Positions 14,883 to 20,545 of a DNA stretch of 22,754 nt are shown here, one piece after another. The translations under genes were made by a program, and so were the position numbers. How positions within the stretch are numbered: position 1 is the stretch's first letter; every line of letters starts with the position of its first letter. The notes under the pieces were generated by a model. The model was not told the DNA's origin. It did no database searches and was given only the letters and a program-made list of their open reading frames with translations. The stretch spans positions 1 through 22,754 of the forward strand of contig DATGYC010000394.1 of NCBI GenBank assembly GCA_035298385.1, given 5' to 3'. The stretch is from DATGYC01 sp035298385 (lineage in GTDB: Bacteria > Bacillota > Sulfobacillia > Symbiobacteriales > Symbiobacteriaceae).

Positions 14883-15728
14883 CTAATGCAACAGCGAGTC
14901 GATGATAAGATCGGAGAGTTGATGGCCGATCCACCCGCCCCAGAGGCTCTTCGACCGCAGTACGGCCCAGCCCAGCGACCAGGAGAGCGCAGCGATGAAG
15001 AGGCCCTTTGGGCCAAAGCCGTGCATTAGCCCGAAGACTACGCCGGTCCAGATCACGGCAGGCGTATCACCCAAAGCGCTCCGCACGACCTGGAGCAGCA
15101 TTCCGCGGGCGATGATCTCCTCCAAGAGGTTCGTGTAGAGGTTCACTCCGGCCGACGCCCAGTTGAACTGCCATGAGAGGTGGCCCTGCCCGGTGGCCCA
15201 AGCGAGCCCGATCGTCACCAGACTGATCCCCACACCCACGATGGCGCCGTAGAACCAAGAGTGACGGGAGAGGCCGGACCTGGCCCCAGTCTGATCAGCC
15301 CAAGAGAGGCCGAAGACCCAGCGGCCTGTCAGCAGCATCAGAACGGCAGCAGGGAGTTGGCCGAGAAGACCACCGCCGGGCCCTTCGATCAGCCAGTAGC
15401 CAAGGGGCGAACCCTGGACCGAATTCCTGATCCATCGCATGAGCGGGACGACTGGATAGAACCGCAGGGCAAGGAAGAGAATGGCGGTGGCACCGAAACT
15501 CTGGACCAGTGGTCCCCGCAGGTGGGGAAGACGGGCACAGAGCAGGAGCACCAACAGGCCGGTAACGAGCGATGCGAGGAGCCAAGCAAAGGTGGTCGTC
15601 TGTAAGTAGGCGTACCCGTACAGATTGACGGCAACCGCGGCTAGCAGAGGGGCTGCATAGGGATATGTACGCGTTGGCTGGGTCGGTTGCTCTACGGCAG
15701 CGTGAATGATGGGCGCCTCCTCATCCAA
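14883..15728 (-). CDS. CPBP-family intramembrane metalloprotease
   Basis: 281 residues, about seven or eight membrane helices. The Rce1/CAAX-protease-like (CPBP) motifs are complete: EEIIAR with Glu203, Glu204 and Arg208, FGLMHG with His236, and GGWIGHQLSDL with His269 and Asp273. Bacterial members cleave or bind membrane substrates and are often linked to bacteriocin immunity or signalling; the substrate here is unknown. The start is uncertain. TTG at 15728 has only AGGT upstream, while a much better GAGGAGG lies 8 bases before an ATT codon at 15707, which would be a rare start. It is in line with the LuxR-type gene but separated by a terminator. Confidence 0.85.
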   Translation of the reverse strand: MDEEAPIIHAAVEQPTQPTRTYPYAAPLLAAVAVNLYGYAYLQTTTFAWLLASLVTGLLVLLLCARLPHLRGPLVQSFGATAILFLALRFYPVVPLMRWIRNSVQGSPLGYWLIEGPGGGLLGQLPAAVLMLLTGRWVFGLSWADQTGARSGLSRHSWFYGAIVGVGISLVTIGLAWATGQGHLSWQFNWASAGVNLYTNLLEEIIARGMLLQVVRSALGDTPAVIWTGVVFGLMHGFGPKGLFIAALSWSLGWAVLRSKSLWGGWIGHQLSDLIIDSLLH

Positions 15729-15776
15729 TTTGGCTTACCTATATAGAAAGAGCGCCTTACTCACAAGAAACACAGG

Positions 15777-15802
15777 GGGGCTAGGGATCACTCCCCAGCC
15801 CC
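15777..15802 (-). terminator. Terminator of the hypothetical gene at 15820
   Basis: GGGGCTAGGGA pairs with TCCCCAGCCCC with a single A-C mismatch and a 4-base loop. On the minus strand the tail is CCTGTGTTTCTTG. Confidence 0.65.
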
Positions 15803-15819
15803 GCGTGTTTGGTGCAAGC

Positions 15820-16404
15820 CTACTCGGCGCTTTGAGCGAAACCGTTCTCCTTCAATAGCCCCACAAAGAGACCTTCAGCCCCGGGGGCGCCCTGATTCGC
15901 CAAGAACTCTGTGAGCTTCTCGGCGTCAAACAGGGATTCGGGGAGCGCCTCATTCGTGCAGACCATCTCAAAGACGGAGGGCTGATCTTCCTTTAGCGTG
16001 AACCGAGCCAGGATCATGGCCTTACTAGTCCGGCCGTGCTTCGACTTCGCCCGCACAGCCCAATTCAGGCCGGGGCGGTCCAGCCGCCGTTCGTACTCCT
16101 CCGTGGCGATGCCAGCTTCCCAAAGCGGCCCCTCGGATTCGTCGGTCTCCTCCATAATCGGCTGTACCATCCACGAAGTTCCCTTTTCGACGGGTACAGC
16201 TCGGAAGGGCGGCAGCCACTCACGCGCAAGCGTAGTAGCCACCTTGCGGAGCGTCCAGCCCTCGGGTAAGGTGAACGCCAGAGTCGTTCCCATATTCGTC
16301 AGGATGCGTCCCTCGCTTTCTGGATGACCGGTTGAGAGGATGCGATACAAAAAGGGGCCTGGTGCATAGCACCAGGCGACTCTCAGGGAGTCATATGTAT
16401 GCAC
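15820..16404 (-). CDS. Hypothetical soluble protein
   Basis: 194 residues, not recognised. It is soluble, with no signal peptide or membrane helix and a mixed alpha/beta look. It has an acidic middle (PIMEETDESEG) and a Trp-rich N-terminal third. Codon use matches its neighbours and there is a terminator behind it, so it is probably real. The start is unclear. GTG at 16404 has GAGGG 5 bases upstream and lies just after a possible -10 TACAAT. ATG at 16416 overlaps that -10 and has no binding site. The open frame runs on to 16665, but there it crosses the strong opposing promoter of the RNA-binding protein gene. Confidence 0.6.
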   Translation of the reverse strand: MHTYDSLRVAWCYAPGPFLYRILSTGHPESEGRILTNMGTTLAFTLPEGWTLRKVATTLAREWLPPFRAVPVEKGTSWMVQPIMEETDESEGPLWEAGIATEEYERRLDRPGLNWAVRAKSKHGRTSKAMILARFTLKEDQPSVFEMVCTNEALPESLFDAEKLTEFLANQGAPGAEGLFVGLLKENGFAQSAE

Positions 16405-16414
16405 GTCTACCCTC

Positions 16415-16443
16415 ATTGTACCGCAACCGTGCTGGAACCACAA
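16415..16443 (-). promoter_or_regulatory. Possible sigma-A promoter of the hypothetical gene
   Basis: On the minus strand TTGTGG (16443-16438), a 17-base spacer, then TACAAT (16420-16415). The -10 matches 5 of 6 positions and the -35 only 3 of 6. The predicted start would leave an almost leaderless message beginning near the GAGGG before GTG 16404. Confidence 0.35.
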
Positions 16444-16493
16444 GGAGGAGAGCCCACCCTTTTCTGAACGCAATGGATTTCTACGGGTCATTC

Positions 16494-16522
16494 TTGACAA
16501 CTTGATGCAGGCTGGGTAAACT
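16494..16522 (+). promoter_or_regulatory. Strong sigma-A promoter of the RNA-binding protein gene
   Basis: TTGACA (perfect -35) is followed by a 17-base spacer and TAAACT (-10). The inferred start near 16529 gives a roughly 90-base structured leader before the ATG at 16619. An additional 7-bp hairpin, ACTCTGT-CTC-ACAGAGT, lies in the leader at 16549-16565. Confidence 0.75.
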
Positions 16523-16569
16523 AAAAGCGTCGGGAAGCGAGCCGAGTCACTCTGTCTCACAGAGTTTGT

Positions 16570-16615
16570 CTTCGTGCAAGTTGAAACGATAATCCATGAT
16601 TCAAGGAGCACGAAG
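16570..16615 (+). promoter_or_regulatory. Leader stem-loop masking the ribosome binding site of the RRM gene
   Basis: CTTCGTGC (16570-16577) is an exact complement of GCACGAAG (16608-16615). Inside this, TTGAA (16581-16585) pairs with TTCAA (16600-16604). The binding site AAGGAG (16603-16608) has its AA in the inner stem, GGA in a small internal loop and the last G in the outer stem. Such a layout could limit translation until melted or rearranged. This is an inference from pairing only. Confidence 0.5.
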
Positions 16616-16618
16616 CAA

Positions 16619-16918
16619 ATGACTAAGACTCTGTACTTCGGTAACCTGCCCTGGGCCGCCACCAACGAGGATCTGTCCCAGGCCGTTTCTCAGTACACCG
16701 AGGTTCTCTCCGCTCGCATCGCCACCGATCGCGAGACCGGCCGTTCCCGCGGTTTCGGTTTCGTTGAGGTTCCGGCCGACGCTGCCCAGACCGTCATCGA
16801 CGCTCTGAACGGCGCTGACTGGGGTGGCCGTCCCCTGACGGTCAACGAGGCTAAGCCCCGTGAGGACCGCCCGGCTGGCGGTAACCGTGGCGGCTTCGGC
16901 GGCGGCCGTCGCTTCTAA
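16619..16918 (+). CDS. Single-RRM glycine-rich RNA-binding protein
   Basis: 99 residues. One RRM domain fills residues 4-78, with RNP2 LYFGNL (5-10) and RNP1 RGFGFVEV (44-51) carrying the aromatic residues that stack on RNA. The tail is rich in Gly and Arg (GGNRGGFGGGRRF). This is the cyanobacterial/bacterial Rbp type, often abundant and cold-inducible; no bacterial target is known here. The ATG at 16619 was preferred to a GTG at 16574 in the same frame, because AAGGAG sits 10 bases before it and the RRM begins right there. It has its own sigma-A promoter, a long structured leader and its own terminator. Confidence 0.93.
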   Translation: MTKTLYFGNLPWAATNEDLSQAVSQYTEVLSARIATDRETGRSRGFGFVEVPADAAQTVIDALNGADWGGRPLTVNEAKPREDRPAGGNRGGFGGGRRF

Positions 16919-16928
16919 TTGAGTGATT

Positions 16929-16950
16929 GCCCGGTGCCAACGCACCGGGC
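16929..16950 (+). terminator. Terminator of the RRM gene
   Basis: GCCCGGTGC pairs perfectly with GCACCGGGC around CAAC, followed by TTCTTCATTT. Confidence 0.85.
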
Positions 16951-16981
16951 TTCTTCATTTATGAAGAGACAAGGCTCCAGC

Positions 16982-16997
16982 TGATCGGAGGAGATCA
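16982..16997 (+). promoter_or_regulatory. Ribosome binding site displayed in a hairpin loop (infA)
   Basis: TGATC and GATCA form a 5-bp stem whose six-base loop is GGAGGA, the entire binding site of the IF-1 gene. The GTG start follows 3 bases after the stem. The stem is short and may be marginal at growth temperature, but it marks this site and decides the GTG start at 17000. Confidence 0.45.
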
Positions 16998-16999
16998 AT

Positions 17000-17221
17000 G
17001 TGCCACATGCAGATATGATTGAGGTTGAAGGCTCCGTGGTGGAACCGCGGTCGAACGGGTTCTTCCTCGTTCGGCTGGAGCATGGGATCGAGGTGCTGGC
17101 TCACCTGGCTGGAAAGCTACGGCAGCACTATATCCGCGTCATTCCCGGTGACCGTGTTACGGTGGAGTTGAGCCCCTACGACCTCACCCGTGGCCGGATC
17201 ACCTACCGCCACAAGAGCTAG
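17000..17221 (+). CDS. infA: Translation initiation factor IF-1, stand-alone gene
   Basis: 73 residues. It is an S1-like OB-fold protein aligning over its whole length with IF-1: IEVEGSVVEPRSNGFFLVRLEHGIEVLAHLAGKLRQHYIRVIPGDRVTVELSPYD, then LTRGRITYRHKS. The C-terminal half is canonical. The segment GIEVLAHLAGKLRQHYI differs from the usual GHxVLAHISGKMRMHFI. IF-1 binds the 30S A site during initiation and also has RNA-melting activity. The gene sits alone between a cold-type RRM gene and a mini-protein, outside the ribosomal-protein operon where Firmicutes normally keep infA, so it may be a second copy. GTG start, GGAGGA 7 bases upstream. Confidence 0.92.
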   Translation: MPHADMIEVEGSVVEPRSNGFFLVRLEHGIEVLAHLAGKLRQHYIRVIPGDRVTVELSPYDLTRGRITYRHKS

Positions 17222-17232
17222 AGACCGATCAG

Positions 17233-17266
17233 AAGGCCCGCCGTCAGCTTGACGGCGGGCCTTTTT
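17233..17266 (+). terminator. Terminator of infA
   Basis: AAGGCCCGCCGTC pairs perfectly with GACGGCGGGCCTT around AGCTT, running into TTTTT. Confidence 0.92.
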
Positions 17267-17276
17267 GCGGGACAAC

Positions 17277-17314
17277 TGATCCCCCTCATCCATAAGATGA
17301 AGACGGGGGGATCA
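17277..17314 (+). promoter_or_regulatory. Hairpin sequestering the ribosome binding site of the mini-protein gene
   Basis: TGATCCCCCTCATC (17277-17290) pairs with GATGA (17296-17300) and, after a 5-base bulge, with GGGGGATCA (17306-17314), for 14 base pairs around a CATAA loop. The only binding site of the next gene, GGGGGG (17305-17310), is almost wholly inside the stem. There is no T run after it, so it does not look like a terminator. Confidence 0.55.
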
Positions 17315-17319
17315 TACCG

Positions 17320-17526
17320 ATGTACAGCTATCAGAATCTACTCCGCCCGACGGCAATGGGGACGGCCATTGGTGGGTGTTGTGGCGCCGGTGCTGGCTGG
17401 ATGGGCGCCCTGGGCCCCATGTCCATGGCGGTAGGCGGGGCAACACTCGCCCTACCGGCGTTCGTGACCGGAGCGGCCCTTGGCGGACTCCTCGGCCTAG
17501 CCTACGGCATGGGCCGGCGGCAATAA
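17320..17526 (+). CDS. Glycine-rich hydrophobic mini-protein
   Basis: 68 residues, not recognised. Two hydrophobic stretches (about 14-37 and 41-62) are packed with GxxxG/AxxxG spacing (GTAIGGCCGAGAGWMGALG, then FVTGAALGGLLGLAYG), a glycine-zipper pattern suited to tight helix packing in a membrane. It ends in the basic GRRQ and has no cleavable signal. Glycine-zipper peptides include bacteriocin-like, toxin-like and outer-envelope proteins; none can be assigned. The gene has its own terminator and a hairpin over its binding site. ATG 17320 lies 9 bases after GGGGGG. Confidence 0.6.
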   Translation: MYSYQNLLRPTAMGTAIGGCCGAGAGWMGALGPMSMAVGGATLALPAFVTGAALGGLLGLAYGMGRRQ

Positions 17527-17532
17527 AGACGG

Positions 17533-17564
17533 AAGACCCCGGAGAGAGACATCTCCGGGGTCTT
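17533..17564. terminator. Bidirectional terminator between mini-protein and carbonic anhydrase genes
   Basis: AAGACCCCGGAGA pairs perfectly with TCTCCGGGGTCTT around a 6-base loop. Plus-strand exit TCCTATTTG; minus-strand exit CCGTCTTTATTG. The carbonic anhydrase stop codon is only 3 bases away. Confidence 0.82.
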
Positions 17565-17566
17565 TC

Positions 17567-18118
17567 CTATTTGACCGTCTCGTTGCCGTTGACCAAGAGG
17601 TCCAGGCGCCCGGAATGGGGATCGAAGATCATGCCGTGAATCGGGACGTCCTTGGGGAAGAGGGGGGACTCCCGCAGGAGTTCAGCCACTCGCTCCACGT
17701 TGCCCACGGGGTTATGGAAGGCGCCCACCCATTCGAGGAGGGAAGAGTGGAGCCTTTCGAGCGCCTCCGCAGGAACACCGCGCTCCAGCATGCGCCGCTC
17801 CAGTTCGGGCTCATCGAGCTGGGCCATGCCGCAGTCCCGATGGCCAATGACGTAGATCTCCTCGCAGCCCATCGCGTAGACCGCTACGACAAGGGAGCGG
17901 ACGACGCCACCGGTGGGGTCGATGATCGTGTTGCCGGCGTTCTTGATCACCATGGCATCACCGCGCCGAAGCCCCATGGCCTGCTCGAGGAAGTCGACAA
18001 GGCGGGTATCCATGCAGGTGAAGATGGCGATCTTCTTGGCGGGTGACTTTGTGATGGGGCGCTCCCGCTCGTTTACAAACAGTTGATTGTGGGCGAGGAT
18101 CTCATCTAACAGACTCAC
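17567..18118 (-). CDS. Beta-class carbonic anhydrase
   Basis: 183 residues, a compact family member. It interconverts CO2 and bicarbonate with a catalytic zinc. The zinc ligands are Cys35 (in CMDTR, with the Asp37-Arg39 dyad), His93 and Cys96 (in GHRDCGM). The start is GTG at 18118 with AGGAGGG 6 bases upstream. A perfect -35 TTGACA lies on the minus strand at 18182-18177, but I see no good -10 at 17 bases. It is transcribed alone, just downstream of the terminator that ends the nitrite-island minus operon. Confidence 0.93.
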   Translation of the reverse strand: MSLLDEILAHNQLFVNERERPITKSPAKKIAIFTCMDTRLVDFLEQAMGLRRGDAMVIKNAGNTIIDPTGGVVRSLVVAVYAMGCEEIYVIGHRDCGMAQLDEPELERRMLERGVPAEALERLHSSLLEWVGAFHNPVGNVERVAELLRESPLFPKDVPIHGMIFDPHSGRLDLLVNGNETVK

Positions 18119-18194
18119 GCCAATCCCTCCTGACCATCAGTGCTCCCTTAAAAAGAGTGCACCGATGATTGAGAGTTGTCAAGGGATGACCAAA

Positions 18195-18224
18195 ACCCCA
18201 GCAGGTGGCGGTACCTGCTGGGGT
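18195..18224 (-). terminator. Terminator of the cupredoxin/HCO-like/DUF59 operon
   Basis: ACCCCAGCAGGT pairs perfectly with ACCTGCTGGGGT around GGCGGT. On the minus strand the stem runs into TTTTGGTC. It lies 40 bases after the DUF59 stop. Confidence 0.82.
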
Positions 18225-18264
18225 CGACATTCGCTTTGTTGGGGCTCTGGTGACCAACCGGGAG

Positions 18265-18570
18265 CTAGTTGCCCGCTAGGACCTGACGACCAGCCGGGCT
18301 GATCTTCTGGGGCGACCAGGGTGGGTCGAAGGTGAGCACGACATCGGCGCCCATCACGCCGGGGACCACGGCGACGGCATTGAGAGCCGCCTTCGGCAGA
18401 GAACCGGAGAGCGGGCAGCCCGGCGTCGTTAGGGTCATGACGACACAGACCTCACCGCCTTCGATCACGATCTCATAGACCAGGCCCAGATCGACGATGT
18501 TGATCCCCAGTTCGGGGTCCATTACGCCCTTGAGCGCCTCCCAGCAATCCTTTTCGTCAACGGTGACCAT
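18265..18570 (-). CDS. DUF59/MIP18-family (SufT/PaaD-like) protein
   Basis: 101 residues, a full single-domain member. Family motifs: DPELGINIVDLGLVY (18-32) and LTTPGCPLSG (47-56), containing the conserved Cys52. Relatives assist iron-sulfur cluster assembly or metal-centre maturation. In this operon it could serve maturation of a redox partner of nitrite or NO metabolism, an inference from position. ATG at 18570 has AGGAGGG 6 bases upstream and overlaps the end of the upstream membrane-protein gene by 14 bases, indicating coupling. A 6-codon longer frame was rejected because it would precede that binding site. Confidence 0.87.
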   Translation of the reverse strand: MVTVDEKDCWEALKGVMDPELGINIVDLGLVYEIVIEGGEVCVVMTLTTPGCPLSGSLPKAALNAVAVVPGVMGADVVLTFDPPWSPQKISPAGRQVLAGN

Positions 18571-19792
18571 GTGCGTCCCTCCTGACAATGCGATAGAACG
18601 ACCAGCAGATAAGCACGGCTGCGATGGCGACTAAACCGGCGCCGACGGTAGCGATCGGCAACCGATTGGTCCAAAGTCCGACCACGACGCCGAGGCAGCC
18701 CAGCGAGAGCAGGTAGCGGATACAGTTGGCGACATGCGAATTGTAGAGGTCAGTGAGAAGCGGCACCTTCTCCCGCCCGGCCAGCGGGGCATAGCGGGCG
18801 GTCCAGACGAGGAAGGGCAGGATCTTGAAGAGGTGTCCCACGATCAGGAGCCCAACCCAGCCGATGGCCAGGGCGTAGATGGTGCCGACTGCCTGCCCAG
18901 CTGTGAGCCCGTAGAGCGCCCCCACCAAGCTAAGCACGCCGCCAATGCCAAGCCAGAGCAGGCCGTGACCGGCGTAGCGCAGCGAGATATCCCAGACCCG
19001 CCGGATCCGGCTCCGTAGAGCCATGGCCATGTCGCCCAGGTAGACGAGGATGGCTAGGGTCATCAGGAGCAGGCCGGGTACCCGCCACCAGAGGCCGACG
19101 TAGATGCCCACGTTGAAGAGGACCAGTACCGGCACGCCTAGCGTTCCGGGCTCTTTGTGCGTCAGCGTGAAGAGCGGCACAAGCTTGAGGGCGACCCCGA
19201 GGATCGTCAGCGTGAGCCAGCCGCCGAAGCCCCAGATCGCGTGTTGGATCAAGTGGGCGCGGGTGGCGGCGCCCAAGAAGCCGAGGGACCAGTTCAGCGC
19301 CAGGGTCAGTCCAAGGCTGAAGACGACGAGCAGGTTGAAGAGGGCGACACAGATGAAGGTCAGGGCGGGGTGCCAACGGGGCGCCACCCGGATGGTCGCG
19401 ACCATCCCGATCACGAAGAGGACGCCACCCGTGAGGAGCATCGACCCACCAGCGATCAGGAGCGCGGGCTGGACATGGGCAAAGCCATGAAGCAGGCAGA
19501 GGAAGCCCAGCACGTGGAAGACGAGGTGACCCCAGCCCAGTCGCTCCGACCAGAGCTTCGCCTCACTCATGACCGGGATCAACTGGTAGAAGGCACCAAA
19601 GATGACCGGGGTTGCGAAGCCAAGGGTGAAGAGGTGAGTGGAGACCAGCGCCCAGGGGTTGCGGAACCACGCCCCGGCGATGCTGGGTAGCCCGACCAGG
19701 AAGACCACGGCGAGGGTCAGCAGACTGAGTACCCCAAGCCCAAAGAAAGCGAGTGGGAGGCGTGGGACACGGCCATTAAGCTCGACGACCAT
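18557..19792 (-). CDS. Polytopic heme-copper-oxidase-subunit-I-like / NnrS-like membrane protein
   Basis: 411 residues with about 12 predicted membrane helices. Histidines recur at helix-compatible positions: STHLFTLGF (His53), GHLVFHVLGF (His89, His93), HGFAH (His102, His106), AHLIQHAIWGFGGW (His180, His184), His212, and GHLFKILPFLVW (His320). The pattern suggests haem- or copper-binding in a family related to oxidase subunit I, commonly found beside nirK. I cannot separate an NO-handling NnrS-type role from an electron-transfer role. ATG 19792 has GGGGGA 7 bases upstream. It lies 12 bases after the cupredoxin stop. Confidence 0.72.
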   Translation of the reverse strand: MVVELNGRVPRLPLAFFGLGVLSLLTLAVVFLVGLPSIAGAWFRNPWALVSTHLFTLGFATPVIFGAFYQLIPVMSEAKLWSERLGWGHLVFHVLGFLCLLHGFAHVQPALLIAGGSMLLTGGVLFVIGMVATIRVAPRWHPALTFICVALFNLLVVFSLGLTLALNWSLGFLGAATRAHLIQHAIWGFGGWLTLTILGVALKLVPLFTLTHKEPGTLGVPVLVLFNVGIYVGLWWRVPGLLLMTLAILVYLGDMAMALRSRIRRVWDISLRYAGHGLLWLGIGGVLSLVGALYGLTAGQAVGTIYALAIGWVGLLIVGHLFKILPFLVWTARYAPLAGREKVPLLTDLYNSHVANCIRYLLSLGCLGVVVGLWTNRLPIATVGAGLVAIAAVLICWSFYRIVRRDAHGHR

Positions 19793-19804
19793 AGATGCTT
19801 CCCC

Positions 19805-20176
19805 CTACTTGGTCACGATGATCGTACCGACCATCCCGGCAGTGTAGTGCAGGCCCTGGGTGCAGAGGATCGGGTAGGTGCCGGGTTGATCAAAGCGGTA
19901 GCTCCAGGACTTGCCGGGGGAGATCGGGCCGGAGTCGAAGCCGGGCTTCGTCTTGCCGACCTCCTTCACAGTGAGCTGGTTCACGTCGTGCACCATGCTC
20001 TCTTCATTAGTGAAGGTAACGGTTGTGCCGACCTTCACGGTTAGCTCGCTCGGGTGGAACTGCATGTCGCTCAGCTTGATGACCGTGCCTTCGCCTGTAG
20101 CCGCCGGTGCCTTCGTTGAACCGCAGCCCGCCAGCAGGAGGGCGCCCAGAAGTATATGGATGAAACGCTTTCGCAT
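19805..20176 (-). CDS. Cupredoxin lipoprotein
   Basis: 123 residues. A lipoprotein signal ends LLLAGC (modified Cys18), followed by an Ala/Thr-rich tether and a plastocyanin-like domain. Type 1 copper ligands are a His in MVHDV (His63) and a C-x4-H-x4-M block, CTQGLHYTAGM (Cys105, His110, Met115). It probably shuttles electrons on the outer face, and NirK, divergently transcribed next to it, is the likely acceptor. The start is ambiguous. ATG 20176 is 11 bases from GGGAGG, while TTG two codons earlier (20182) is 5 bases from it; both give the same lipobox. It is the first gene of a three-gene operon. Confidence 0.87.
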   Translation of the reverse strand: MRKRFIHILLGALLLAGCGSTKAPAATGEGTVIKLSDMQFHPSELTVKVGTTVTFTNEESMVHDVNQLTVKEVGKTKPGFDSGPISPGKSWSYRFDQPGTYPILCTQGLHYTAGMVGTIIVTK

Positions 20177-20203
20177 CTGCAATCAGGCCTCCCTTTTGGC
20201 TCT

Positions 20204-20209
20204 ATCATA
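20204..20209 (-). promoter_or_regulatory. -10 element of the cupredoxin operon
   Basis: TATGAT on the minus strand (5 of 6 to consensus). At the proper spacing upstream the -35 is GGTGAT, a poor match, which fits an activator-dependent promoter. The inferred start is near 20197. Confidence 0.5.
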
Positions 20210-20230
20210 GCGTTTTGAGAGTGATTATCA

Positions 20231-20248
20231 CCGTGACGAAGATCACGG
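20231..20248. promoter_or_regulatory. Crp/Fnr-type operator shared by the divergent nir operons
   Basis: CCGTGA-CGAAGA-TCACGG is a perfect 6-N6-6 palindrome. Its GTGA-N6-TCAC core has the spacing of Crp-family boxes. The centre (20239.5) is about 42 bp from the inferred start on each side, the class II activator position. A second palindrome, GTGATTATCAC (20221-20231), abuts it with the same half-sites at N3 spacing. The natural ligand is the Crp/Fnr protein encoded at 21708. Confidence 0.65.
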
Positions 20249-20269
20249 ATCAATGATCTGCCAACGTGG

Positions 20270-20275
20270 TACTGT
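20270..20275 (+). promoter_or_regulatory. Possible -10 element of the DUF2249-nirK operon
   Basis: TACTGT (4 of 6 to consensus) with no -35 match. The inferred start near 20282 puts the Crp-type box at about -42. Weak on its own; supported by the symmetry with the opposite promoter. Confidence 0.35.
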
Positions 20276-20300
20276 AGTGCCAGAAGGAGGCCTGAACGAC

Positions 20301-20513
20301 ATGGAACTTGACAACCGAGGGCTTCTGCCACCAGAACCGATGGTCCGGATCATGGCTGCGATTGAGAACCTTCCCGCTGGTGAGGCGCTCCATGTGTTGA
20401 TGGACCGCCGTCCGCTTCCGCTCTACGCCATCCTGGAGCAACGTGGCTTCAAGGTGGAGACGAGTGAAGGCGAGAACGGCGGCGGTGTCCAGCTGACGAT
20501 TACCCGCTTCTAG
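20301..20513 (+). CDS. DUF2249 domain protein
   Basis: 70 residues, one complete DUF2249 domain: LLPPEPMVRIMAAIENLPAGE, then HVLMDRRPLPLYAILEQRGFKVE and a final strand. The family is frequently found in denitrification and NO-related gene clusters. Its biochemical role is not established, although a small-molecule or partner-binding function is often assumed. ATG 20301 has AAGGAGG 10 bases upstream. A longer frame from 20253 starts before the proposed transcription start and was rejected. nirK follows after 32 bases. Confidence 0.86.
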   Translation: MELDNRGLLPPEPMVRIMAAIENLPAGEALHVLMDRRPLPLYAILEQRGFKVETSEGENGGGVQLTITRF

Positions 20514-20545
20514 GTTCCCTTCATCCTAATAGGGAGGCGTCCTTC

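Noticed and set aside
20253..20300. Longer DUF2249 start at ATG 20253
   Set aside because: It lies upstream of the inferred transcription start and has no binding site; ATG 20301 has AAGGAGG and begins the domain.
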